Shown piece after piece: positions 17,416 to 24,726 of a DNA stretch of 25,021 bases (positions are counted from its first letter, which is position 1; every line of letters begins with the position of its first letter). A model generated the notes under the pieces. The model did no database searches. It was not told the origin of the DNA and saw only the letters and a list, made by a program, of their open reading frames with translations. The DNA comes from an uncultured Actinomycetes bacterium. Its GTDB lineage: Bacteria; Actinomycetota; Thermoleophilia; Solirubrobacterales; Solirubrobacteraceae. The stretch covers positions 1 through 25,021 of the forward strand of contig CALAQT010000140.1 of the NCBI GenBank assembly GCA_937888775.1, given 5' to 3'. Both the position numbers and the translations under genes were made by a program.

Positions 17416-17451
17416 CGGCCGGGCTGAGATCCTCGGCCCGGCCGTTTCTGT
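17416..17451. terminator. Rho-independent terminator between convergent genes
   Basis: CGGCCGGGC (17416-17424) pairs with GCCCGGCCG (17436-17444) around an 11-base loop, followed by tttctgt. It ends the ferritin-like gene. A smaller hairpin (CTCCGG/CCGGAG with outer GTTCG/CGAAC) lies just before it. The stem may also work for the opposing MBL-fold gene. Confidence 0.75.
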
Positions 17452-17467
17452 CCTTGGGGCCGACGAC

Positions 17468-18259
17468 TTACACGGTGTAGACGGCGCCCTCCTGCGCCAT
17501 CTCCACCGGGCCGCCGTAGGCCTCAGTGGCCTGCGCGCGCGCCCAGGTCACGTCGAGCTCGTCCGAGAAATGGGTCAGCACCAGGCGCTGGGCGCCGGCC
17601 CGCTGACCATGCTCGCCGGCCTCGCGCGGGGTCAGATGGCCGCGCAAGCCGTCGCGCTCTGGACGCGGCAGGGTTGCCTCGATCAGCAGCACGTCGGTCT
17701 GGTAAGCGAAGCGCACGAGCTCCTCGTTCGGCCGGCAGTCGGCGCTGAACGTCAGCCGCCGACCTCCCCGGGCTAACAGCTCGACCGCATGGGTGAGTAT
17801 GTAGTGCGGCACCTCGCAGAAGCGGATCTGCAACGGCCCCACCACGAGCTGGTCGGAGGTGCCGTACTCGTGCAGCGTAAACGCATTCTCGATCAGGTCT
17901 TCGCGTCCGAATGAGCCGACGACGCGCCGGAACACCTCGGCCGCGCCGGGCGGCACGTAGAGGTCCGGACGCGGCGGGCGACTGGTCCCCGGCCAACCGG
18001 CCACCGGCACCGGTTGCAGGCGCGGCGCATAGGTCAGCGCGAAGCTGAAGGGGACTAGGTCAAGGAAGTGGTCGGCGTGCAGGTGGCTGATCAGGACCGC
18101 ATCGACGTTGACGTAATCACAGATGCGCCGCAGCTTGGAGAACACGCCGTTGCCGCAGTCCAGCAGCAGCGTGAACTCATCGTCCTGCACCAGATAACCG
18201 CTGCACGCCCCGGCCGCATCCTGCCAGGCCGGTGACTTGCCCAGCACAGTGATCCGCAC
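17468..18259 (-). CDS. MBL-fold metallo-hydrolase (ribonuclease Z / Rv1339-like)
   Basis: The 263-residue protein is a metallo-beta-lactamase-fold hydrolase with H59-x-H61-x-D63-H64 (SHLHADH) as the dinuclear metal motif. Further ligand candidates are a His in VPHYILTH, the Asp of FSADC, and the His of LTHFSDELD. The start VRITVLG resembles mycobacterial Rv1339, reported as a cAMP phosphodiesterase, and the ribonuclease Z branch; I cannot separate the two from sequence alone. The GTG at 18259 was chosen because AGGAG lies four bases upstream at 18264-18268; longer frames run into the neighbouring antiporter gene. It diverges from the antiporter. Cytosolic, as no signal peptide is seen. Confidence 0.85.
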   Translation of the reverse strand: MRITVLGKSPAWQDAAGACSGYLVQDDEFTLLLDCGNGVFSKLRRICDYVNVDAVLISHLHADHFLDLVPFSFALTYAPRLQPVPVAGWPGTSRPPRPDLYVPPGAAEVFRRVVGSFGREDLIENAFTLHEYGTSDQLVVGPLQIRFCEVPHYILTHAVELLARGGRRLTFSADCRPNEELVRFAYQTDVLLIEATLPRPERDGLRGHLTPREAGEHGQRAGAQRLVLTHFSDELDVTWARAQATEAYGGPVEMAQEGAVYTV

Positions 18260-18263
18260 ACGG

Positions 18264-18268
18264 CTCCT
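18264..18268 (-). promoter_or_regulatory. Shine-Dalgarno (AGGAG) fixing the GTG start of the MBL-fold gene
   Basis: AGGAG lies four bases before GTG 18259 within a purine-rich stretch, and sets the start well inside the longest open frame. Confidence 0.6.
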
Positions 18269-18297
18269 CTCTTGTCGCGTGTGACACTGTAGACATC

Positions 18298-19623
18298 GTG
18301 GCCGCGGCGCACCTGCACCTGCCGCTTGCGGCTGTCTCGCACCGCTTCGAGGTTTCGGCGCTGCTGCTCGGCGCGCTGCTGGTCGTCGGCGCGCTGGCGT
18401 CCGGGCTGGCGCGCCGGAGCTTTCTCTCCCTGACCGCGGTGTTCGTGCTCGCCGGCTTCGTCCTCGGCGACGGCGGTGTCGGCGTCGTGCACTTCGACGC
18501 TCGGTCGGGGTTCGTCGCCGACCTGGCAACGGTGGCGTTGATCGTGATCCTGTTCCGTGACGGCCTGGAGGTGGAGAGCGAGATGCTCCAGACACACTGG
18601 CACCTGCCGTTGCGCAAGCTGGTTTTGGCGATGCCATTGACCGCCGCGATCATCGCGCTGGTGACCCGCGCGCTGACCGATCTGTCGTGGACCGAGGCGT
18701 TCCTGGTCGGGGCGCTGCTCTCCCCGACGGACCCGGTGCTGTCCTCCAGCGTCGTCACCGACCCGCGCGTGCCGCGCCTGGTGCGCCACTCGCTCAACCT
18801 CGAATCGGGTCTCAACGACGGACTGGCCCTCCCCGCCGTGCTGGCGCTCAGTGCGGCGCTCACTCCCGGCGCCGGCCATTTCGTGTGGTGGCAGTTCGTA
18901 CTAGCGGACCTGGCGATCGGGCTCGGCGTGGGTCTAGCGGTCGGGTTCGCTTCGGCCAAGCTGATCCCCCGTGGACAGCGCCTTCAAGACGGCATCCCGC
19001 CGCATCAGAAAGCGCTCTACGCGCTCGGGACGGCGTTCGTCGCCTACGGACTGGCCGTCCTGACGCCGCACGGCAACGGTCTGATAGCGGTGTTCGTGGC
19101 GGCGATCACGCTCGGGATCCGGCGGCCTGACATCCGCGCCAACTTCTCGCGCCAGGCACCGGACCTGGTCGAGATCGTCAAGCTGGGCATCTTCGTCGTG
19201 TTCGGCTCGCTGCTGACCCTGCACGGATTGTTTGGCCTCGGCTGGGCCGCCGTGGCCATCGTCGCCGCAACGCTGCTGGTGGCCCGGCCGGTGGCTGTCT
19301 TCGCGGCGCTCGCCGGGACAGCGACTGACACCGCGACCCGGGCGTTCATGGCCTGGTTTGGACCCAAGGGGGTGGCGACGATGACCTTCTCGCTGCTGGT
19401 GCTCAGCGATCGAATCGCCTCCGGAACGCAGATCTTCAACCTCGCCGCGCTGACCGTGTTCGTCTCGATCATCGTCCACGGGGTGACCGACACCGCCGGC
19501 GCCGAGTGGATTACACGTCGATCCGAGGGCGCCGAGCGAGGACCGATCAGTGGCCGTCGTGGCCGGCGTCGCCGTGCCGCGAGGGGTCCATCAGCCAGCC
19601 GAGGAACACGGCGAGCAAGATGA
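18298..19623 (+). CDS. CPA1-family Na+(K+)/H+ antiporter
   Basis: This polytopic membrane protein exchanges monovalent cations for protons. The 441-residue product has about 11-12 hydrophobic helices. Typical CPA1/NhaP features are FRDGLEVESEM, GALLSPTDPVLSSSVV (with the conserved Asp) and NLESGLNDGLALPAVL (with the ion-binding Asp). MAWFGPKGVATMTFSLLVLS lies in the late helices. A short Arg-rich C-terminal tail replaces any large regulatory domain and overlaps the small antisense gene at 19547-19657 by 77 bases. The GTG at 18298 is the only usable start before the first helix. It diverges from the MBL-fold gene, 38 bases apart. Ion specificity cannot be read from the sequence. Confidence 0.92.
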   Translation: MAAAHLHLPLAAVSHRFEVSALLLGALLVVGALASGLARRSFLSLTAVFVLAGFVLGDGGVGVVHFDARSGFVADLATVALIVILFRDGLEVESEMLQTHWHLPLRKLVLAMPLTAAIIALVTRALTDLSWTEAFLVGALLSPTDPVLSSSVVTDPRVPRLVRHSLNLESGLNDGLALPAVLALSAALTPGAGHFVWWQFVLADLAIGLGVGLAVGFASAKLIPRGQRLQDGIPPHQKALYALGTAFVAYGLAVLTPHGNGLIAVFVAAITLGIRRPDIRANFSRQAPDLVEIVKLGIFVVFGSLLTLHGLFGLGWAAVAIVAATLLVARPVAVFAALAGTATDTATRAFMAWFGPKGVATMTFSLLVLSDRIASGTQIFNLAALTVFVSIIVHGVTDTAGAEWITRRSEGAERGPISGRRGRRRRAARGPSASRGTRRAR

Positions 19624-19657
19624 AGGCGATGAATCCGCCGATCAAGGGCCAGTACAT
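19547..19657 (-). CDS. 36-residue single-pass membrane microprotein
   Basis: The frame encodes MYWPLIGGFIAFILLAVFLG followed by WLMDPSRHGDAGHDGH and a TGA stop. One hydrophobic helix (about residues 4-22) is followed by a His/Asp/Gly-rich tail with four His. It begins 21 bases after the stop of the four-Cys gene on the same strand and is probably co-transcribed with it. TATGGT eight bases before the ATG could also give it a leaderless transcript. Its 3' end overlaps the antiporter gene tail-to-tail. The helix-plus-tail design is too ordered for a random frame. It might be an assembly factor or small subunit of a membrane complex; I recognise no family. Confidence 0.65.
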   Translation of the reverse strand: MYWPLIGGFIAFILLAVFLGWLMDPSRHGDAGHDGH

Positions 19658-19678
19658 GGTGCAAAACCATATACGAGC

Positions 19679-19909
19679 TCAGACGTGAAGCGAAACCTGC
19701 TCGCTCGGCGAGGGGAATGCCCACGCCACCTGCAGCCGCCGCTCCTGACGGAAGACGAACCTCAGCTGGCTGGGCGGCCGAAGCCCGTCGGGATGCGCCG
19801 GGCGGAAGGTCGCACACGGCGCGTCGTCGGTCAGCGCGCAGAGCAGGTTCTGCCGAAAGAAGCACTGCTCGCAGCTCGCCTTCGCGGCGCCGACGCGTCC
19901 TGTTGCCAT
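19679..19909 (-). CDS. Small four-cysteine protein, unrecognised
   Basis: The 76-residue product has four Cys in the order C13-x2-C16-x7-C24-x7-C32 within CEQCFF, LLCALTDD and PCATFRPA. This can bind zinc or an iron-sulfur cluster. The remaining half (GLRPPSQLRFVFRQERRLQVAWAFPSP) looks like a short beta-rich domain. The ATG at 19909 is supported by GGAG at 19916-19919, six bases upstream; a GTG at 19921 is the alternative. No signal peptide. It diverges from the NAD(P)-binding gene at 20103 and precedes the 36-residue membrane protein, so the two may act together. Function unknown. Confidence 0.75.
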   Translation of the reverse strand: MATGRVGAAKASCEQCFFRQNLLCALTDDAPCATFRPAHPDGLRPPSQLRFVFRQERRLQVAWAFPSPSEQVSLHV

Positions 19910-20086
19910 GCCTTGCTCCACCCTCTTCCGGCTCGATGCTTGACCGACGAGGTCGTCATCAAAGCGGACTTCGCTCCGTCAGCGCAACCACGATTCCCGG
20001 AAAACGCAGAAACTTTAGCTACCGCGTAATTACCTGCAAACTGCGGCGATTTTGTGATCCCCGGCGGGAAGGTGCCGCTATTTCCG

Positions 20087-20092
20087 TAGCTT
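20087..20092 (+). promoter_or_regulatory. Putative -10 element (TAGCTT) of the NAD(P)-binding gene
   Basis: TAGCTT ends 10 bases before the ATG at 20103 with no Shine-Dalgarno between, a leaderless layout. The rest of the 193-base divergent region (19910-20102) shows no other clear site. Confidence 0.4.
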
Positions 20093-20102
20093 TGTCTGCG
20101 TT

Positions 20103-21017
20103 ATGAAGGTCCTGCTCACCGGGGTGACCGGCTACATCGGCTCGCTGCTGGTCGATCGCCTGGCGGCCGACGGGCACACCATCCGCGGCTTTGCCCGCAA
20201 TCCGGCGCGCGCCCCGGCGGCAATCGAGGTGGTGGCCGGCGACGCGGTCTCAGGCGCGGGACTTGAGCAAGCCCTGGCGGGCATCGATGTCGCCTACTTC
20301 CTGATCCATTCGATGGAGCCCACGACCGACGGGCCGTTTCACTCCCGCGAGCGGACAGCCGCCGAGCGCTTCGCGGCAGCCGCGGTCAAGGCCGGAGTGC
20401 AGCGGATCGTCTACCTCGGCGGACTTGTGCCGGTGGGCGGCCCGGACTCCGCCCACCTCGCAAGCCGACTGGAGGTCGAGCGGATCCTGCTGTCGGCAGG
20501 CCCATGCTCGGTTGCGTTCAGGGCGTCGATCATCATCGGCGCCAGGTCAAGGTCGTTTCGCTTTCTGGTCCGCCTGGTCGAACGGTTGCCGGTGCTGGCT
20601 GTGCCGGCGTGGCATGAGTACCGGACGTCGCCGATCGACGAGCGCGACATGGTGGAGCTGCTGGCTCACGCGGCGACCGCTGAGAACCTCTGCGGGCAGT
20701 CGCTCGACGTCGGCGGACCTGACACCGTCTCCTACGGTGAGCTGATCGACCGGATCCGCCATCACATGCTCGTCGACCGACCCACGCTGCGCTTCAGACG
20801 GCTCACCCTGACACCGATTGCCAGCCGCGTCGCGGCTCTCATCGCAGGCGAGGAGTACGAACTGATCGGCCCGCTGATGGACAGCCTCGAGCACGACCTG
20901 CTGCCCAGAGACGACCGCGCCGCGCAACTGCTGCGGGTGAGGCTGCACTCCCTGGACGCGGCGATCGAGCACGCCCTGCGCGATTGGGAGTCCCGGGAGC
21001 AACTGGCCGCGCGGTAA
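20103..21017 (+). CDS. NAD(P)-binding epimerase/NmrA-like protein
   Basis: The 304-residue protein is an extended or atypical SDR. The Rossmann motif is TGVTGYIG (residues 6-13), with an Arg-rich stretch (RGFARNPAR) after beta-2 that favours NADP. GIDVAYFLIHSM, IVYLGGLVP and the substrate-side segment VPAWHEYRTSPIDERDMVELL are typical of the NmrA/complex-I-assembly-like (atypical a5) group. No YxxxK pair is clear, so it may be a non-catalytic sensor or act on another redox chemistry. It is the first gene of a same-strand pair with the SRPBCC gene 37 bases downstream. The substrate is unknown. Confidence 0.85.
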   Translation: MKVLLTGVTGYIGSLLVDRLAADGHTIRGFARNPARAPAAIEVVAGDAVSGAGLEQALAGIDVAYFLIHSMEPTTDGPFHSRERTAAERFAAAAVKAGVQRIVYLGGLVPVGGPDSAHLASRLEVERILLSAGPCSVAFRASIIIGARSRSFRFLVRLVERLPVLAVPAWHEYRTSPIDERDMVELLAHAATAENLCGQSLDVGGPDTVSYGELIDRIRHHMLVDRPTLRFRRLTLTPIASRVAALIAGEEYELIGPLMDSLEHDLLPRDDRAAQLLRVRLHSLDAAIEHALRDWESREQLAAR

Positions 21018-21037
21018 CCGCCGTGATCGCAGACCGT

Positions 21038-21043
21038 TACTGT
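21038..21043 (+). promoter_or_regulatory. Putative -10 element (TACTGT) of the SRPBCC gene
   Basis: TACTGT ends 11 bases before the ATG at 21055, with no Shine-Dalgarno. It sits in the short gap after the upstream gene and could give a separate leaderless transcript. Confidence 0.35.
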
Positions 21044-21054
21044 CTGCCCTGCCG

Positions 21055-21501
21055 ATGAGCATCGTTCACGTAGAAATCGACATCGACGCGCCTGTGGAGC
21101 GCGTCTGGGAAACGATCATGGATCCACACCGGTTTGAGGACTGGGTCACGATCCATCGGTCCGTGGACAACGTGTCAGCCTCACCGTCCAAGCGCGGCGC
21201 GACCATGGATCAAGTCATGCAGATTCGCGGCGTCACCTTTCACGTGCACTGGACCCTGGTTTCGGTCGAAGCGCCCAGTCGCGCCGAATGGGAAGGCCTC
21301 GGACCGGCCCATTCGCGCGCCCGGATCCTGTACGAGCTTTCTGATCGAGGAGGATCCACCGGTTTTGAGTACACGAACGAGTTCACCGTGCCGGGTGGGC
21401 GATTGGGAACCGTCGCCAGCCGAGTGATCGTCGGCGCCGCCTCCAAGCGCGAGGCGCAAGAATCACTCTTGCGACTCAAGAAGGTGCTCGAGCGCGCCTA
21501 A
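21055..21501 (+). CDS. SRPBCC (START-like) family protein
   Basis: The 148-residue protein has the polyketide-cyclase/START-like opening VEIDIDAPVERVWETIMDPHRFEDWV, in which the first beta strand leads into the helix-grip entry. The middle strands (HVHWTLVSVEAP, ARILYELSD, TGFEYTNEF) form the curved sheet and the C-terminal SKREAQESLLRLKKVLERA the long helix. The fold binds small hydrophobic ligands in an internal cavity. Ligand and function are unknown. It follows the NAD(P)-binding gene on the same strand, a pairing compatible with a shared small-molecule substrate, but that is only suggested by position. Confidence 0.85.
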   Translation: MSIVHVEIDIDAPVERVWETIMDPHRFEDWVTIHRSVDNVSASPSKRGATMDQVMQIRGVTFHVHWTLVSVEAPSRAEWEGLGPAHSRARILYELSDRGGSTGFEYTNEFTVPGGRLGTVASRVIVGAASKREAQESLLRLKKVLERA

Positions 21502-21580
21502 GGGCTCGCCCTAAGTGCCCGTGCGCAGGAAGGTGACAGTCTGTATCGTTGTAAACTGCGTGCCACAAAAGGAAAAGACC

Positions 21581-21586
21581 GGAGGT
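21581..21586 (+). promoter_or_regulatory. Consensus Shine-Dalgarno (GGAGGT) before a TTG start
   Basis: GGAGGT lies six bases before TTG 21593. It is the best ribosome-binding site in the window and fixes the start 26 codons inside the longer open frame. Confidence 0.8.
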
Positions 21587-21592
21587 AAACAG

Positions 21593-21988
21593 TTGGCAGC
21601 TTTTGTTGACAGTACGATCAAGGACATCGACGGCCGTTTACGTGAGCTCAAGGAAGAGGTCACCAAGCTGGAGGCGGCGCGGGCGGCCCTGGCGGGCGCA
21701 CGGCGCGGACCAGGGCGGCCAGCGAAGCCGAGCACACCGTCCAACGGCCGGCGCCGGGCGCCACGCCGAGCCGGACGTACGCGCGGCCGCCGTGGCGGTA
21801 ACACGCGCGCCAATCAGGCGCTCGAGTTGGTCCGATCCCAGCCCGGCATCACGATCCCGCAGATCGCCGAGGCGCTCAAAATCGAGCCCAACTATCTCTA
21901 TCGCGTGATGCCCAAGCTGGTGGAGGACGGCCAGATCAAGCGCGACGGACAGGGTTGGCACCCCAACGGGACCGCGTCAGCGGCTTAG
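21593..21988 (+). CDS. DNA-binding protein: coiled coil, basic linker, winged helix
   Basis: The 131-residue product has three parts. Residues 5-36 form a charged heptad-like helix (IKDIDGRLRELKEEVTKLEA) suited to dimerisation. Residues 37-70 are a very basic linker with an AT-hook-like GPGRPAKP core and RGRRGG. Residues 72-124 form a winged-helix/MarR-like domain (ALELVRSQPGITIPQIAEAL, helix-turn-helix, then LVEDGQIKRDGQGWHP as wing). The protein could be a nucleoid-associated factor rather than a local repressor. TTG is the start, set by GGAGGT at 21581-21586. The gene is followed by tandem repeats and a strong hairpin. Architecture is clear; function is inferred. Confidence 0.82.
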   Translation: MAAFVDSTIKDIDGRLRELKEEVTKLEAARAALAGARRGPGRPAKPSTPSNGRRRAPRRAGRTRGRRGGNTRANQALELVRSQPGITIPQIAEALKIEPNYLYRVMPKLVEDGQIKRDGQGWHPNGTASAA

Positions 21989-22005
21989 GCTAACGGGCCG
22001 CCCCG

Positions 22006-22072
22006 GCCACTGGCGCAGCCCGTGTTAACAGGCCGCGCGCCACTGGCGCAGCCCGCGTAATGAGGGCCGCGC
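22006..22072. repeat. Tandem repeat (33-34 bases) after the winged-helix gene
   Basis: GCCACTGGCGCAGCCCG is exact at 22006-22022 and 22039-22055. The units continue similarly (tgttaacaggccgcgc and cgtaatgagggccgcgc). A degenerate earlier copy of the unit's end (taacgggccgc) lies directly after the gene's stop. The array leads into the hairpin at 22062. Confidence 0.85.
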
Positions 22073-22087
22073 CGTGGCGCGGCCCTC
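22062..22087. terminator. Long GC hairpin between convergent genes
   Basis: GAGGGCCGCGCC (22062-22073) and GGCGCGGCCCTC (22076-22087) are perfectly complementary over 12 bases. It lies between the stops of the winged-helix gene and malate dehydrogenase and probably ends both transcripts. There is no T-tract on the plus strand. Confidence 0.65.
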
Positions 22088-22100
22088 GTCACGTCAGGAC

Positions 22101-23093
22101 CTAGATCAGGCCCAACTGCTTGACCGCGTCGCGCTCTTCGTTGAGCTCGGCAACGGTGGCGTCGATCCGTGACCGAGAGAAGTCATCGACCTCCAGCCCT
22201 TGCACGATCTCGTAACTGCCGCCCGAGCAGGTGCACGGGTAACTGGAGAAGATTCCCTCCCCGACCCCGTAGGAACCGTCGGTGGGGATCGCCATCGAGA
22301 CCCAGTCGCCGGACGGCGTGCCGAGCACCCAATCGTGCACGTGACCAATGGCCGCGTTGGCCGCCGAAGCCGCACTCGATGCCCCACGAGCCTCGATGAT
22401 CGCCGCGCCCCGCTTCTGGACGATCGGGATGAAGTCGTCCTCGATCCACCGCTGATCGTTGATCGTCTCAGCGGCGGGCTGGCCCTTCACCTTGGCGTGG
22501 AAAACGTCGGGGTACTGGGTGGCGGAGTGGTTGCCCCAGATCGTCATGCTGGTCACGTCTGAGACCGAACTGCCGGTCTTCGCCGCGACCTGCGCGATCG
22601 CCCGGTTATGATCCAGACGCGTCATCGCGGTGAAGCGCTCACGCGGGATGTCCGGGGCGTTGCTGGCGGCGATCAGGCAATTGGTGTTGGCCGGATTACC
22701 GACCACCAGCACCCTGATGTCCGAGGCAGCGTGGGCGTTGAGCGCCTGGCCCTGAGGCTTGAAGATCCCGCCGTTGGCCTCCAACAGGTCACTGCGCTCC
22801 ATGCCCTTGCTGCGCGGGCGCGCGCCGACCAGCAGCGCGACGTTGGCGCCGTCGAAGGCCTGGTTGGGGTCATCGTGGATATCGATCCCGGCCAGCAGCG
22901 GGAAGGCGCAGTCGTCGAGCTCCATCGCGGTTCCCTGAGCCGCCTTGATGGCAGCGGGGATCTCCAGCAGTGAGAGCGAGACACGGGTGTCGCTGCCGAG
23001 CAGCTGTCCGCTGGCGATCCGAAACAGGATCGCGTAGCCGATCTGTCCGGCCGCGCCGGTGACGGTGACTTTTACAGGGGTATCGCCTGACAT
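22101..23093 (-). CDS. mdh: Malate dehydrogenase
   Basis: Malate dehydrogenase interconverts malate and oxaloacetate with NAD in the TCA cycle. The 330-residue protein has the Rossmann motif TGAAGQIGY (12-20) and the substrate-binding arginines R94 and R100 ([10 protein letters not shown]) and R164. The catalytic pair is D161 (TRLDHNRA) and H189 ([13 protein letters not shown]). This is the actinobacterial/cytosolic-type MDH ([16 protein letters not shown]). AAAGGA at 23100-23105, six bases before the ATG at 23093, supports the start. An out-of-frame ATG overlaps four bases upstream and is not used. It lies just after the M32 carboxypeptidase gene on the same strand and may be co-transcribed. 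Confidence 0.97.
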   Translation of the reverse strand: MSGDTPVKVTVTGAAGQIGYAILFRIASGQLLGSDTRVSLSLLEIPAAIKAAQGTAMELDDCAFPLLAGIDIHDDPNQAFDGANVALLVGARPRSKGMERSDLLEANGGIFKPQGQALNAHAASDIRVLVVGNPANTNCLIAASNAPDIPRERFTAMTRLDHNRAIAQVAAKTGSSVSDVTSMTIWGNHSATQYPDVFHAKVKGQPAAETINDQRWIEDDFIPIVQKRGAAIIEARGASSAASAANAAIGHVHDWVLGTPSGDWVSMAIPTDGSYGVGEGIFSSYPCTCSGGSYEIVQGLEVDDFSRSRIDATVAELNEERDAVKQLGLI

Positions 23094-23133
23094 TCATGTT
23101 CCTTTCGCCGTTAGCCCTCGATGCTATACGCCT

Positions 23134-24663
23134 TCAGAAGCCCAGCAGATCGAGGCCATAGACGTCGCCGAGCTTGCGCTTGAGGTAGCCGATGTAGGGG
23201 TCGACCAGAATCGGCTCTCCGACCTCCCGCGCCAGCAGTTCGGTGGTGGAGAACTTGGAGCCGTGGCGATGTACGCGCTCGCGCAGCCACTCGCGCAGCG
23301 GTGAGAGCTCGCCGGTGGCGATGTCCTCGTCGAGTCCCGCCATGTCGATGTGGGCTCGCTCCCACAGCTGAGCGGCGATCAGGTTGCCGAGCGCATAGGT
23401 GGGGAAATAGCCGATCAGCCCGGCCGACCAGTGCACGTCCTGCAGCACACCATGGGCGTCGTCGGGCACCTCCAGTCCGAGGTATTCATGAAAACGGGCG
23501 TTCCACTTCTCAGGGAGATCCTCCACCGCCAGCGTCCCGTCGATCAGCTCCTGTTCGAGCTCGAAGCGCAGCACGACGTGCAGCCCATAAGTCGCCTCGT
23601 CGGCCTCGACGCGAATGTGGGACGGTCGTACGCGGTTGACGGCGCGGTAGAGCGTGTCGACGTCCAGCCCCGCGACCGGACCGCCGAACAGCGCGGCGAT
23701 CCGGGGCGCCAGCACACCGGAGAAAGGGCGCCCGCGTCCGACCATGTTCTCCCACAGCCGGCTCTGGGACTCGTGCATCCCGAGCGATTCGCCACTGCCC
23801 AGAGGAGTGCGCGACATCGAGTCCGGGATACCGGCCTCATACAGCCCGTGGCCGCACTCATGCATGGCTCCGTACAGACCCGTGCCGATGTACTGCTCGT
23901 CCCAGCGCGTGGTGATGCGCACGTCGCCGCCGCCGATCCGGATCGCGAACGGGTGCACGGTGTCATCGATCCGCCATCCCGAGTGCTCAAAGCCCATCAT
24001 CCGCACGACCTCAGCGACCAGTGCCCGCTGCTTGTCGCGTTCGAAGTGACCATGCAGACAACTGTCGTCGACGGCGTCGCTGTGCGCGACGACGGTCGCG
24101 ATCATCGGAATCAGCTCCGACTTGAGATCGGCAAACAGAGCCGCCACCGCGGCGGTGCCCGTCTGCGGCTCGTAGTCGTCGAGCAGCACGTCGTAGGCGC
24201 ACTCGTAACCGTCCTCACCGGCAAAGCAGTCGACGTACCGCCGCGCGAGCTCGAAGTTGTGCTTCAGGTAGGGGACGAAGCCGGCAAAGTCGCCAGTCTC
24301 ACGGGCCTGCACCCACGCCTCCTGGCCGACGGACGCGGCGCGGGCGAGTTCGGCAGCAAGCTCGGTCGGCACCAGGCGGGCCTTGTCCCACTGACGACGC
24401 ACCAACCTGACCAGGCAGGCGTCGTCGGAATCCGCCGGCGCGCCGTTGAGCTCGGCGCTGGCCGCTTCGATCAGCCGACCGGTCTCGTTGGAGACGAACC
24501 GCTCGTGGCTGATCCGCTCCAGCGTCGCCAGGGATTCGGCTCGGGCCAGACCGCCTCGGGCGGGCATCATCGTCTGCTGGTCCCAATGGGCGAGCGACGT
24601 GGCGTGTTGCAGGTCGGCCTGTTGTGCCATCCGCTCTCTAAGTGCTCGCAGGCACTCGCTCAT
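23134..24663 (-). CDS. Metallocarboxypeptidase, family M32
   Basis: This zinc carboxypeptidase (Taq/Pfu carboxypeptidase family) removes C-terminal residues from peptides in the cytoplasm. The 509-residue length is that of the family. The metal site is H268-E269-C-G-H272 with the third ligand E298 in HESQSRLWEN (297-306), a diagnostic M32 block with the same spacing as in Pfu carboxypeptidase. DVRITTRW, the GLHVVLRFELEQELIDG helix and IGYFPTYALGNLIAAQLWE are other family blocks. AGGAG at 24671-24675, seven bases before the ATG, fixes the start. The gene diverges from the site-2 protease gene, 63 bases apart. Confidence 0.96.
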   Translation of the reverse strand: MSECLRALRERMAQQADLQHATSLAHWDQQTMMPARGGLARAESLATLERISHERFVSNETGRLIEAASAELNGAPADSDDACLVRLVRRQWDKARLVPTELAAELARAASVGQEAWVQARETGDFAGFVPYLKHNFELARRYVDCFAGEDGYECAYDVLLDDYEPQTGTAAVAALFADLKSELIPMIATVVAHSDAVDDSCLHGHFERDKQRALVAEVVRMMGFEHSGWRIDDTVHPFAIRIGGGDVRITTRWDEQYIGTGLYGAMHECGHGLYEAGIPDSMSRTPLGSGESLGMHESQSRLWENMVGRGRPFSGVLAPRIAALFGGPVAGLDVDTLYRAVNRVRPSHIRVEADEATYGLHVVLRFELEQELIDGTLAVEDLPEKWNARFHEYLGLEVPDDAHGVLQDVHWSAGLIGYFPTYALGNLIAAQLWERAHIDMAGLDEDIATGELSPLREWLRERVHRHGSKFSTTELLAREVGEPILVDPYIGYLKRKLGDVYGLDLLGF

Positions 24664-24726
24664 TCGTTTTCTCCTGACTCGATGGCGCCGGGCAGGCCGC
24701 GAGGGCGCCTATGACACCATTGCAGC

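Noticed and set aside
18272..18296. Palindrome-like TGTC/GACA sequences before the antiporter as an operator
   Set aside because: Arms are only four bases and match no operator consensus I can name.
18091..18959. Reverse-strand frames over the antiporter start
   Set aside because: They are Gln/Arg/His-rich shadows of hydrophobic antiporter codons; the MBL gene starts at 18259 by its ribosome-binding site.
23350..24714. 454-residue open frame antisense to the M32 carboxypeptidase
   Set aside because: It mirrors a well-conserved enzyme gene and has low-complexity, Arg/His/Gln-rich composition typical of shadow frames.
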